From the NCBI RefSeq assembly GCF_049389645.1, contig NZ_CP186540.1, positions 248,001-312,000 on the forward strand: DNA of 64,000 bases, written 5' to 3'. This document shows, piece by piece, positions 34,120-42,813 of this stretch. The stretch is from Alkalibacterium sp049389645 (GTDB lineage: Bacteria > Bacillota > Bacilli > Lactobacillales > Carnobacteriaceae_A). Below the pieces are notes generated by a model, which saw only the letters and a program-made list of their open reading frames with translations, ran no database searches and was not told the origin of the DNA. The position numbers and the translations under genes were made by a program. Numbering within the stretch: position 1 is the first letter of the stretch; each line of letters starts with the position of its first letter.

Positions 34120-35526
34120 TTACATGTGAATCGGCATACCTAAAGCAGCTTCTGCAGCATCCATAACGACTTCACTTAGTGAAGGGTGTCCGTGAATGGT
34201 TAATGCAATATCTTCCGCATTCATTCCGCTTTCAACAGCTAGAGCAATTTCAGCAATGACATCAGAAGCACTGATTCCCGCTACTTGACCGCCAACAATT
34301 ACATTGTCTTCTTTAGTTGTTATCAAACGTACGAATCCTTCAGTAGCATTTAAAGATAATGCGCGTCCATTACCACCAAGTGGGAATTTTGTAATATTAA
34401 CTTCTACTTCATTTTCTTTAGCTTCGCTTTCTGTCAATCCAACAGATGCGATTTCTGGATCTGTAAAGGCAACCGCGGGTAGTGCACGGTAATCCACAGC
34501 TACTTTTTTGCCTGAGATTGCTTCAGCAGCAATTTTAGCTTCATAACTTGCTTTATGTGCTAATGCGGGTCCAGGAACGATGTCACCAACAGCATAAATG
34601 CTTTCAATATTTGATTTGCCTTGTTCGTCTACTTCGATTAAACCACGTTCGCTAACTTTAACGCCTGCTTGTTCCAAGCCAAGTTCATCAGTGTTGGGAC
34701 GACGGCCAACAGTAACTAAAATATAATCCACATCTAGAGATTTTTCTTCTCCTTTAGCTTCATATTTGACGGTTACGCCATTATCTGTAACAGTTGACCC
34801 TTTAGCCATTGCTCCAGTAATGATTTCCACGCCTTTTGATTTGAAGTTTCTTTCAACAAGTTTAACCATGTCTTTATCGAAACCGTTTAAAATTGAAGGA
34901 AGACCTTCTATAATAGTTACTTCAGTACCTAAATTGGCATACGCACCCGCTAATTCAGAACCAATATAGCCTCCACCAACGATAGCCATTTTTTTAGGAA
35001 TTGCCGGTAAGTTCAATGCGCCTGTAGAATCTAAAACACGTTCACTGAATTTAAATCCGGGAATTTCAATTGGACGACTACCTGTTGCAACAATGGCGTT
35101 ATTGAATGAATACGTTTGAGCACTGTCGTCATTCATGACACGCAATGTGTTTTCATCAACGAAAAATGCTTCTCCGCGTAAAATTTCAACTTTATTCTTT
35201 TTAAGCAGACCTTCTACGCCTTTAGTTAATTTATTGACTACTTGTGTATCTTTCCACTCCTGAGTTTTAGTGAAATCAATTTTTACATTTTCAGAAGTAA
35301 CACCAAAAGCAGTTGAATCAAGTGAATCTTGATATTTGTGACCAGCAGCAATTAATGCTTTAGAAGGAATACATCCAACGTTTAAACATACGCCACCAAT
35401 AAATTCTTTTTCGACAATAGCTACTTTTTGTCCCATTTGCGCTGCACGAATAGCTGCAACATAACCACCAGGACCAGCTCCAATAACTACTGTATCTAAT
35501 TCAATTGCGAAATCTCCTACTACCAT
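34120..35526 (-). CDS. pdhD: Dihydrolipoamide dehydrogenase (pyruvate dehydrogenase E3)
   Basis: E3 reoxidises the dihydrolipoyl groups of E2 with FAD and passes electrons to NAD. The 468-residue protein has the FAD-binding 'VVIGAGPGGYVAAIRAAQ', the redox disulfide 'GGVCLNVGCIPSKAL', the NAD-binding 'IVGGGYIGSELAG', and the C-terminal active-site 'HGHPSLSE'. The ORF starts 'MVVGDFAIELD'. It follows pdhC after 12 bases as the last gene of pdhABCD. Confidence 0.97.
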   Translation of the reverse strand: MVVGDFAIELDTVVIGAGPGGYVAAIRAAQMGQKVAIVEKEFIGGVCLNVGCIPSKALIAAGHKYQDSLDSTAFGVTSENVKIDFTKTQEWKDTQVVNKLTKGVEGLLKKNKVEILRGEAFFVDENTLRVMNDDSAQTYSFNNAIVATGSRPIEIPGFKFSERVLDSTGALNLPAIPKKMAIVGGGYIGSELAGAYANLGTEVTIIEGLPSILNGFDKDMVKLVERNFKSKGVEIITGAMAKGSTVTDNGVTVKYEAKGEEKSLDVDYILVTVGRRPNTDELGLEQAGVKVSERGLIEVDEQGKSNIESIYAVGDIVPGPALAHKASYEAKIAAEAISGKKVAVDYRALPAVAFTDPEIASVGLTESEAKENEVEVNITKFPLGGNGRALSLNATEGFVRLITTKEDNVIVGGQVAGISASDVIAEIALAVESGMNAEDIALTIHGHPSLSEVVMDAAEAALGMPIHM

Positions 35527-35538
35527 TTGTGATTCACC

Positions 35539-36900
35539 TTATCCTTCCATTAATAATAATTCAGGATCTGCTAACAGACGTTTTAGTTCGTTCATTGCTT
35601 TTTGACCTGTAGCTCCGTCAATAACACGATGATCGAAGACTAAAGATAATGCTAACATTGGAGCAGCAACGACTTCTCCTTCATCATTTACGATTGCTTT
35701 TTTAGCGATACGACCAACACCTAAAATAGCCACTTCCGGATAGTTTATAATTGGAGTGAACCAACCGCCACCTACAGAACCTATATTAGAAATCGAGATA
35801 GAACCATTACCCATATCACTTGATTTCAATTTACCTTCATGAGCTTTACCACCCAATTCAGTAATTTCTGAAGCGATACTGAACATTGATTTCTTATCAG
35901 CGTCAGCTACGACCGGTACATATAACCCTTGCTCTGTATCAGCAGCAATACCAATATTGAAGTAGTTTTTGTAAACAACTTCATCGGTCGTATCATCGAT
36001 AGATGAGTTCAACGCTGGGAATTTCTTCATTACAGCAATAATTGCTTTAACTACGTAAGGTAAGAATGTTAATTTAACATCCTGCTCTGCAGCAATCGTT
36101 TTAAATTTAGTCCGGTGTGCCATTAATTTAGTGACATCAACTTCGTCAAACAATGAAACCGATGGTATTGTCAAACTACTGTTAACCATTGCTTTAGCAA
36201 TAGCTTTACGTGTTGTAGACATTTTTTCTCTAGTTTCTTCGTCAGAACGATTAGATTTAAATGGTTTAACCTCAGCCGAAACAGCAGGAGTAGCTCCTTT
36301 AGATTCACTGACAGAACTTTCTTCAGTAACTGTTTCTTTAGGAGAAGCTTTTTCTCCCCCACCTTGCAGGAAGTTATCGATGTCTTTAAGTGTTGTACGT
36401 CCACCTTTTCCAGTTGCTTCGACTAAACTGATATCTACATCTTTTTCGCGTGCGTGTTGTCTAACTGAGGGCATTGCTAATACGCGTTTATCAGGATCAG
36501 ATGTTTTAACGACATCATCAGATCCTGCTTTTTCAGATTGAACCGGTTCTTTTTTTTCTTCTACAGCAGCTTTTTCTGATGAAACTTCAGATTTAGTTGG
36601 AGCTTCTTCAGTTTTTTCTTCTGATACTGCTTCTGCTGATTCCTCGCTATCGTCTTCGTTTCCTTCTGAATCGATTTCAACGATAGGGTCACCCACAGAT
36701 GCCACTGTCCCTGGTTCTACTAAGAATTTTTTGATTATTCCATCTACTGGAGAAGCTAATTCTTCAACAGATTTATCGTTTTGAATTTCAGCAATCGAAT
36801 CGCCTTCTTCAACTTTATCTCCTTCAGAAACTAACCAGCTGACGATTTCACCTTCAGCCATACCTTCCCCAACATCAGGGAGCTTAAATATAAAAGCCAT
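35539..36900 (-). CDS. pdhC: Dihydrolipoamide acetyltransferase (pyruvate dehydrogenase E2)
   Basis: E2 transfers the acetyl group from lipoamide to CoA and forms the complex core. The 453-residue protein has one N-terminal lipoyl domain with the lipoylated lysine K43 in 'IQNDKSVEEL', a long acidic Glu/Ser/Ala-rich linker, a peripheral subunit-binding domain (about 137-175), a second linker, and the catalytic domain ending 'LVFDHRVIDGATG' (H424). A single lipoyl domain is one of the usual Firmicutes types. A 17-bp stem-loop lies between it and pdhB. Confidence 0.96.
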   Translation of the reverse strand: MAFIFKLPDVGEGMAEGEIVSWLVSEGDKVEEGDSIAEIQNDKSVEELASPVDGIIKKFLVEPGTVASVGDPIVEIDSEGNEDDSEESAEAVSEEKTEEAPTKSEVSSEKAAVEEKKEPVQSEKAGSDDVVKTSDPDKRVLAMPSVRQHAREKDVDISLVEATGKGGRTTLKDIDNFLQGGGEKASPKETVTEESSVSESKGATPAVSAEVKPFKSNRSDEETREKMSTTRKAIAKAMVNSSLTIPSVSLFDEVDVTKLMAHRTKFKTIAAEQDVKLTFLPYVVKAIIAVMKKFPALNSSIDDTTDEVVYKNYFNIGIAADTEQGLYVPVVADADKKSMFSIASEITELGGKAHEGKLKSSDMGNGSISISNIGSVGGGWFTPIINYPEVAILGVGRIAKKAIVNDEGEVVAAPMLALSLVFDHRVIDGATGQKAMNELKRLLADPELLLMEG

Positions 36901-36968
36901 TATAATTTTCTTCCCTTCTATAAATAAATGATTTCAGTTTGAATTTCGATTAATATTGACTAAATATG

Positions 36969-37008
36969 GAACATTCTCTAATTGGCCTCAACCAATTAGA
37001 GAATGTTC
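36969..37008 (-). repeat. 17-bp perfect stem-loop between pdhB and pdhC
   Basis: GAACATTCTCTAATTGG (36969-36985) and its exact complement (36992-37008) flank a six-base loop. On the minus strand no T-run follows, so it is not a standard terminator. It is the only long gap in the pdh operon (130 bases). A role in mRNA processing or in setting different E1 and E2/E3 amounts is inference. Confidence 0.85.
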
Positions 37009-37030
37009 ATTGAAGTCTGTTTAATAATTA

Positions 37031-38008
37031 TTAAAATTCTACTGTTTCTTTAATTGACGCAATAATGTCTTTAGCATTTGGTAGCCAAAGTGTTTCAACT
37101 TGACCAAACGGAAAGACTGTATCTGGTGCTGAAACAAAACCGATCGGTGCTTCTAATGATAAAATAACACGTTGCGAAACTTCAGAAATAACTGTGTTTC
37201 CTACACCGGCCTGACGCTGTGCTTCTTGAACCATGACCATACGACCAGTTTTCTTAACAGACTTAATAATTGTTTCATAGTCAATTGGAGAAACTGTACG
37301 TAGATCGATAACTTCGACAGAAACATTATCTTTTTCCAATTCTTCAGCTGCTTTGAGGGCTTCGCGTACCATGTAACCATAAGCTACAACGGTAACGTCA
37401 GAACCTTCTTTAGACACACCTGCTTTACCTAAAGGTACCGTGTACTGCTCTTCAGGTACTTCATCACGGAAAGAACGATATAATTTCATGTGTTCCAAGA
37501 AAACGACAGGATCATCATCACGAATTGCCGATGTTAATAATCCTTTTGCATCATAAGGGTTTGAAGGAATTACAACTTTAAGTCCAGGAGACTGAGCTAG
37601 TAATCCTTCTAAACTATCCGCATGCATCTCTGGTGTATGTACGCCACCACCAAAGGGTGAACGAACAACAGCAGGTAAGTTCAAGTTTCCACCTGTACGA
37701 TAACGTGTACGTGCCATTTGACCAATAATAGAATCCATTACTTCAAATACAAATCCGAAGAATTGAATTTCCATTACTGGACGAAAGCCTTGAACTGCTA
37801 AACCAAATGCCATACCACCGATTCCAGATTCAGCAAGCGGAGTATCACTGACGCGGTTTTCACCGTATTTATCAAAAAGGCCTTGGGTCGCACGGAATAC
37901 ACCGCCGTTTTTACCTACATCTTCACCAAACACCAAGACTTTTTCATCACGGGCCATTTCTTGATCAAGTGCTTCCGTGATTGCCTGAATCATTGTAAGA
38001 TTCGCCAT
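37031..38008 (-). CDS. pdhB: Pyruvate dehydrogenase E1 component, beta subunit
   Basis: With PdhA this subunit forms the thiamine-diphosphate-dependent E1 that decarboxylates pyruvate. The 325-residue transketolase-like protein begins 'MANLTMIQAITEALDQEM' and carries 'VFGEDVGKNGGVFRATQGL', 'RSPFGGGVHTPEMHADSLE' and 'VEVIDLRTVSPIDYETI'. It starts two bases after the pdhA stop. The stem-loop at 36969-37008 follows it. Confidence 0.97.
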   Translation of the reverse strand: MANLTMIQAITEALDQEMARDEKVLVFGEDVGKNGGVFRATQGLFDKYGENRVSDTPLAESGIGGMAFGLAVQGFRPVMEIQFFGFVFEVMDSIIGQMARTRYRTGGNLNLPAVVRSPFGGGVHTPEMHADSLEGLLAQSPGLKVVIPSNPYDAKGLLTSAIRDDDPVVFLEHMKLYRSFRDEVPEEQYTVPLGKAGVSKEGSDVTVVAYGYMVREALKAAEELEKDNVSVEVIDLRTVSPIDYETIIKSVKKTGRMVMVQEAQRQAGVGNTVISEVSQRVILSLEAPIGFVSAPDTVFPFGQVETLWLPNAKDIIASIKETVEF

Positions 38009-38010
38009 GA

Positions 38011-39117
38011 TTATTTACTCTCCTTTGCTTCGAATTTCTCAATCTGCTCAACTATATTTTGACCAGGCTCATTGTACATATTTTTCAAGAAGTCTGAAAT
38101 CTTCATTTTCGGAGCTTGATCTGCTTCTTTCGCAGCTTGTTTAATTTCTTCTTTAGTTTTTTCGATTAATTCTTCTTCTTTTTCGTCAGACCATAATCCT
38201 TTTTCTGTCAAGAATTTACGGAATCGAATAAGTGGATCTCTTTGTTCCCAGTAATCAAATGATTCTTGTTCACGGTAACGTGTTGGATCATCACCAGAAG
38301 TTGAGTGTGGTCCGAAACGTGATGTGATCGTCTCAATTAAAACAGGACCGTTACCAGCAACTGCCCAATCGCGTGCTTGTTTTGTTACCGCATAAACAGC
38401 TAATGGATCCATACCGTCGACTTGAACTCCTGGAATACCTGCAGCAGCAGCTTTTTGAGCTAGCGTAACAGCAGCAGATTGTTTTTCGCGAGGAGTCGAA
38501 ATAGCATAGCCATTATTTTGAATAAAGAAGACAATTGGCGCTTTGTAACGACCGGCAAAGTTCATACCTTCGTATACATCACCTTGAGAAGAACCACCGT
38601 CACCAGTATATGTGAACGTCACTTCATCTTCTTTCCCGGCAAATTTCTGTCCTACAGCATTACCCATAGCTTGGACATATTGTGCTCCTATAATGATTTG
38701 AGGTGCCATTGCATGTAAATCTTCAGGGTAGTTATTTCCTTCAACATGTCCTCTTGACCACAAGAATGCTTGTGATATTGATAAGCCGTGCTGAATTAAT
38801 TGTGGAACATCACGATATCCTGGATATAACCAATCTTGTTTTTTGAATGCGAAATGACTAGCTAATTGTGAAGCTTCTTGACCCATAGTTGGTGCATAGA
38901 AACCTAATCTCCCTTGACGAGCTAACGCCATTGAGCGATCGTGTAGTACTCGAGACCACACCATTCTTGTCATTAATTCTACTAATTCATCATCAGATAA
39001 ATCTGGCATAATGTCTTTATTAACGACATTCCCGTCTTTATCTAAAATTTGAACCATCGGAAACGAAGCTTCAATTGAACCTAATAATGCTTCGTAATCA
39101 ACTGGTTGCTTTACCAT
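38011..39117 (-). CDS. pdhA: Pyruvate dehydrogenase E1 component, alpha subunit
   Basis: The 368-residue alpha subunit binds thiamine diphosphate through the motif that starts 'TYTGDGGSSQGDVYEG' and ends 'VFFIQNNGYAIST'. 'HSTSGDDPTRYR' matches the loop that in related E1 enzymes carries regulatory serines. It is the first gene of pdhABCD. The long upstream region has a plausible promoter and an inverted repeat. E1-alpha of this type together with beta uses pyruvate; the operon order and E3 support pyruvate rather than branched-chain keto acids. Confidence 0.96.
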   Translation of the reverse strand: MVKQPVDYEALLGSIEASFPMVQILDKDGNVVNKDIMPDLSDDELVELMTRMVWSRVLHDRSMALARQGRLGFYAPTMGQEASQLASHFAFKKQDWLYPGYRDVPQLIQHGLSISQAFLWSRGHVEGNNYPEDLHAMAPQIIIGAQYVQAMGNAVGQKFAGKEDEVTFTYTGDGGSSQGDVYEGMNFAGRYKAPIVFFIQNNGYAISTPREKQSAAVTLAQKAAAAGIPGVQVDGMDPLAVYAVTKQARDWAVAGNGPVLIETITSRFGPHSTSGDDPTRYREQESFDYWEQRDPLIRFRKFLTEKGLWSDEKEEELIEKTKEEIKQAAKEADQAPKMKISDFLKNMYNEPGQNIVEQIEKFEAKESK

Positions 39118-39151
39118 AGATTACCCATTCCTCTCTCATTGTGTAATTAAA

Positions 39152-39177
39152 TGTAACAGTTAATTTTGGCTGTTACA
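39152..39177. promoter_or_regulatory. Inverted repeat in the pdhA leader
   Basis: TGTAACAG (39152-39159) and CTGTTACA (39170-39177) are perfect 8-base inverted arms separated by ten bases, between the candidate promoter and pdhA. It could be a protein operator or a small RNA hairpin. Related CTGTTATA sequences occur at 39307-39314 and 39373-39380. Confidence 0.55.
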
Positions 39178-39197
39178 ATTTTCTTTACTCCTTTATT

Positions 39198-39226
39198 AAT
39201 TTATCATGATTTAAAACAAAATGCAA
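39198..39226 (-). promoter_or_regulatory. Candidate pdh promoter
   Basis: The minus strand has TTGCAT (39226-39221), a 17-base spacer and TAAATT (39203-39198). Both boxes deviate from consensus, so confidence is moderate. Confidence 0.5.
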
Positions 39227-39558
39227 GCGATACCTACTTGAACTCACCTCTAAAAATGTTGGTATGAAAGGATTTAAGAATCTTTGTGACCATAAACACA
39301 AATGAGCTGTTATACTCCATTAATCTAAATAATTAATAATATTTATTATATAAAGTGATACAGGTAAATAAACTGTTATATATAAGCACCAAAAAAAAAT
39401 GTTTGTACCATTTATTTTTTTAAAAGAAATAACATGTGAACATAATCACTAATATATTAAGAATTATTTCATTTTCTAATTCAACTTTTAATAATATTAA
39501 TGCACAACGCGAGCAAACCTGTTAAAATACTAGTGTATGAATACTAGGAGGTAGTTAG
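39227..39558. other. AT-rich gap between the divergent pdhA and def genes
   Basis: These 332 bases hold no convincing ORF, RNA or terminator. They are strongly AT-rich. A weak def promoter may be formed by TGCACA near 39501 and TAAAAT near 39522. Two CTGTTATA copies are present (39307, 39373), which match one arm of the repeat next to pdhA in all but one base. Confidence 0.5.
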
Positions 39559-40131
39559 ATGATAACCATGAAAGATGTCATTCGAGAAGGGCATCCTACG
39601 TTACGGAAAGTAGCCAAAAAAATTGCGATACCTTTAAACCAAGAAGAAGAAAAATTAGGTAATGAAATGTTAGAGTTTTTAATAAATAGCCAAGATCCTG
39701 AAATAGCAGAAAAATATGAACTGAGACCTGGCGTGGGTATAGCAGCACCACAAGTTGATGTCTCTAAGCGTATAATAGCCGTTCATGTTCCATCTGATGA
39801 TCCAGAAGCAACAGAACCTGAGTTTAGTACTGTATTAGTCAATCCGAGAATTATCAGTCATTCTGTGCAACAGACCTGTCTTCCAGAAGGCGAAGGTTGT
39901 TTATCTGTGGACCGTGAAATTCCTGGATATGTTCCAAGACACAAAAGAATTAGAATAGAATATTTCGATCTTGAAGGTAATAAGCAAAAAAAACGCTTAA
40001 CAGATTTTTCCGCTATCGTTGTTCAACATGAAATCGATCATTTGAATGGTGTTATGTTCTTTGACCGCATAGATCCGGATAATCCTTTAGCTCTACCTGA
40101 CGGACTTGAAGTCTTGGAATCTGAGGAATAA
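39559..40131 (+). CDS. def: Peptide deformylase
   Basis: Def removes the formyl group from nascent proteins. The 190-residue type II enzyme has all three motifs: 'GVGIAAPQ' (58-65), 'EGCLSV' with metal ligand C114, and 'QHEIDHLNG' with H157, E158 and H161. The length, with the insertion between motifs 1 and 2, is typical for Gram-positive type II deformylases. A strong AGGAGG ribosome site lies before the ATG. It is monocistronic with a terminator at 40136-40176. Confidence 0.96.
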   Translation: MITMKDVIREGHPTLRKVAKKIAIPLNQEEEKLGNEMLEFLINSQDPEIAEKYELRPGVGIAAPQVDVSKRIIAVHVPSDDPEATEPEFSTVLVNPRIISHSVQQTCLPEGEGCLSVDREIPGYVPRHKRIRIEYFDLEGNKQKKRLTDFSAIVVQHEIDHLNGVMFFDRIDPDNPLALPDGLEVLESEE

Positions 40132-40135
40132 TAAT

Positions 40136-40176
40136 TAAAAAGCATTAAACCTTTTAAATAGGTTTAATGCTTTTTA
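40136..40176. terminator. Bidirectional terminator between def and the DUF1576 gene
   Basis: AAAAAGCATTAAACC pairs with GGTTTAATGCTTTTT, so A-run and T-run flank the stem in both orientations. It serves both converging genes. Confidence 0.93.
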
Positions 40177-40180
40177 ATAC

Positions 40181-41515
40181 TTAATTTTCAACTTTAACTG
40201 CTTCAGCTGGATCCACCGGTTCTCGTAACTGCCTTCTCTTCTCTTGCTGATACTGAATTGCTTCTAGCAATGGTATCATCATGGCCGCCACAAACCCCCC
40301 TGCAAAACCGTTATTGTACAAGTTGATACCTCCATGCAGATAACCCGTATTAGAGACTACTGTTAAATGTAAAGCACCTGCAAGAATACCTATAAGCGTA
40401 CCGTATCTGCCTGCTATAGGAGCAATCGTCGTTCCGAACAATCCAGCTATGATTACACCAGTCGCACTCATGTCATAGTCATTTATAAAGCCCATGAGAC
40501 TAACACCAATTAAAATTGGCAAGACATTTTTCAAGTGTTTACCAAATGCCCCAAAACCCACTACTGTTAATATCCCTCCTATAGCAGGTCCATTTATCTC
40601 ACCACCATGAAAGAGAATATAGAACACTGAAATGTATCCTAAAAATGCCATATTGATCAATGTTATGCTAAATCCGTTAGTTTTTATAAAGTCTGTTGAC
40701 AATTGGCCGGAATGCATCATTAACTCTGAGTACCCATTCAGTGTGCCAGAATTAAGGTACAATCCAGTAATTAACATTAAAGTGAACAGTGTCAAAAATA
40801 TTATAGTGAAAGCTTGATTATTCCCACTAGAAAGCATTGAAACGGGCTCAATTTCTTTACCCATGCTACGTAAAACGGAAGTGAATATTGTTCCGACCAC
40901 TCCACTGGTAAAACCAATGTTATATAAACTGAATCCTTTGGTGAAGTCGACAAAATGTTTAGCTAAAGGAGGTATGATGAACCCCGCGATAAAACCCGCA
41001 ATATACCCATAGAGAATGCCTTCAGGTAACTGTAAACCCATGTTAAATGTAATTTCACTGACTAATGGTCCTAACGCCGTACCAAACAATGCCGCTAACA
41101 AAGATTTTTCGGCGGGGACTTCTGTTATTCTCGCATAGGTAAACGCCCCTATTATGATGGGCATCGAGTTATAAAGGTTTTTTCCAAAAAAAGAAAAGGC
41201 AGCTACCGTAAATACAGCTGCTATGATTGGGCCATTCACTTTTGCTCGTGTCATTCTAACAAGAACTATTGCTTGAGCAGTCAATAAACCCGAATTAAAC
41301 AATGTAGCCCCTACATTAGATAAAGCAAAGTAATCGGTTGTTAAGTTGGCCGGGGATGTTAAAATAGTAATTTGTCCAGCTATTATTTCTTGTGGCGTGT
41401 TAAATACAAATGCCAATGAAGCAAAGAATATTGCTATGCTCATCAAAAATCCATACTTTACATTTTGAGAAATAGTTGTATAACTCGAGATATATAGTTG
41501 GTTTTCAGCAATCAT
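40181..41515 (-). CDS. DUF1576 polytopic membrane protein
   Basis: This 444-residue protein is almost entirely hydrophobic with about 12 membrane segments and a short charged C-terminal tail. It fits the DUF1576 family, which has no established function. An internal duplication is visible. 'GPIIAAVFTVAAFSFFGKNL' followed by 'SMPIIIG' in the first half recurs as 'GPAIGGILTVVGFGAFGKHL' and 'VLPILIG' in the second. Likewise 'KGFSLYNIGFTSG' recurs as 'GGINLYNNGFAGG'. Such inverted or tandem halves are typical of transporters and channels, so transport is the likely role. No partner gene is adjacent. Confidence 0.85.
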   Translation of the reverse strand: MIAENQLYISSYTTISQNVKYGFLMSIAIFFASLAFVFNTPQEIIAGQITILTSPANLTTDYFALSNVGATLFNSGLLTAQAIVLVRMTRAKVNGPIIAAVFTVAAFSFFGKNLYNSMPIIIGAFTYARITEVPAEKSLLAALFGTALGPLVSEITFNMGLQLPEGILYGYIAGFIAGFIIPPLAKHFVDFTKGFSLYNIGFTSGVVGTIFTSVLRSMGKEIEPVSMLSSGNNQAFTIIFLTLFTLMLITGLYLNSGTLNGYSELMMHSGQLSTDFIKTNGFSITLINMAFLGYISVFYILFHGGEINGPAIGGILTVVGFGAFGKHLKNVLPILIGVSLMGFINDYDMSATGVIIAGLFGTTIAPIAGRYGTLIGILAGALHLTVVSNTGYLHGGINLYNNGFAGGFVAAMMIPLLEAIQYQQEKRRQLREPVDPAEAVKVEN

Positions 41516-41579
41516 TTATTGTCCTCGTTTCGATTTTAAAATTTGAAAGCACTTTCACTATCCTAAAAATAAAAAAAAG

Positions 41580-41652
41580 TGGAAGTAGACGGGCTCGAAC
41601 CGACGACCTCTTCGCTGCCAGCGAAGCGCTCTCCCAACTGAGCTATACCCCC
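41580..41652 (-). tRNA. tRNA-Ala(GGC)
   Basis: The minus strand folds into a 73-nt cloverleaf. The acceptor GGGGGTA pairs with TACTTCC and includes the G3-U70 wobble that marks alanine tRNAs. The anticodon loop is CTGGCAG with anticodon GGC, the T loop is TTCGAGC, and the discriminator is A. The 3' CCA is not encoded. The T stem contains a U50-U64 mismatch (GTCGG against CCGTC). Confidence 0.95.
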
Positions 41653-41761
41653 ACGATAAAAATATCCTTTTTTATTATTGCGTATATCACACTACATGTC
41701 TACCGTTTCAATCAAATTAACAGAGTTTTTTTTTGTTTTTTTCAAATTTTAGTCACAACTC

Positions 41762-42541
41762 TCAGTTAATATACTTTAATTGACGCAAGGCATTTGGGAT
41801 ACCATCGTTCTCGTTAGAGTCCGTAATGATATTGGCTACCGCTTTCACTTCTTTTTCGGCATTACCCATAGCAATTCCTAAGCCTACGTTTTTTATCATT
41901 TCGATATCATTCATCCCGTCACCAAATGCCACAACATCCTTTAAGTTTACCCCCAAATGTTTCGCGAGTATCTTTATTGTCAGAAATTTTGAGCCATCAC
42001 TAGGCAGTATATCTACTCCAGTTTTATACCAGCGAACAAATCGAAAATGAGAAAATTCATTTATATAAATGCCCATTTCATCTTCCGATATAAAGAGTAA
42101 GCATTGTACAAGAGATTGCGTTTTATAAAAATCTCTATCATGTTCAGGAACAGAAAAACCTACAAATTCCATCCCCTTTTTAACACGATTGTCAGGTATC
42201 TGACTTCTACGTCGTAATTTATCAATTGTTTCATAAACAAGTTGATGATCGTTTTCATCTGCCAATTCAATTAATTTTTTGAGCTCATCCTCATCTAAAA
42301 AATTAGTATAAATAGCTTCATGATTATAGTATGCTGCTGCACCGTTACATACAATATAATTTGATATTCCCAATTCTTCGATTACTTCTCTTGCCATCGT
42401 ATGATTTCTACCCGTAGCAATAGCGACTTCGTGGGATTCACTTAATTCTTTTATCGCTTGTTTAGTTTTCAAAGGAAGAGCTTTATTGTCATCTAAAACA
42501 GTTCCATCAATATCAAAAATAAATAATTTTTTATTTTCCAA
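41762..42541 (-). CDS. Cof-type HAD-IIB family sugar-phosphatase-like hydrolase
   Basis: This 259-residue protein has the haloacid-dehalogenase motifs: 'LFIFDIDGTVLDD' (nucleophile and acid Asp), the motif II threonine in 'EVAIATGRNH', a lysine in motif III, and 'VVAFGDGMNDIEMI' with the metal-binding aspartates. The inserted C2 cap places it in the Cof/YxeH group, whose members hydrolyse various phosphorylated sugars or cofactors. The substrate cannot be predicted. It appears to be a single gene divergent from rnjA. Confidence 0.9.
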   Translation of the reverse strand: MENKKLFIFDIDGTVLDDNKALPLKTKQAIKELSESHEVAIATGRNHTMAREVIEELGISNYIVCNGAAAYYNHEAIYTNFLDEDELKKLIELADENDHQLVYETIDKLRRRSQIPDNRVKKGMEFVGFSVPEHDRDFYKTQSLVQCLLFISEDEMGIYINEFSHFRFVRWYKTGVDILPSDGSKFLTIKILAKHLGVNLKDVVAFGDGMNDIEMIKNVGLGIAMGNAEKEVKAVANIITDSNENDGIPNALRQLKYIN

Positions 42542-42813
42542 TCGTAGACACTCCTTTAATATAAATACTCTCCCACTATATATAATTTAAATCTAAACTA
42601 CAACTTATTTTAAAATCCTGCGAGTATGTTTCGCTGATTTCCTTCTTCTATACTTATTATTTTTAGTATGGTAGAATAGCTATAACAGTGGTTTCTTACA
42701 CCACGCACCGAGCGGAGATTTTCAAAATAAATTAAATTCACTTTTTTATAGATCACAGTTTGCAAAGTAAGATTTAAAAGAGATATCAATTATTAAAATA
42801 AGGGAGATATACA

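Noticed and set aside
36171..36404. Leu/Lys-rich minus-strand ORF within pdhC
   Set aside because: It is a shifted frame inside the low-complexity linker of the E2 gene and has no independent signals.
39300..39320. Rex or Fnr type operator upstream of pdhA
   Set aside because: The repeats do not contain the TGTGA...TCACA or TTGAT...ATCAA halves expected for these regulators.
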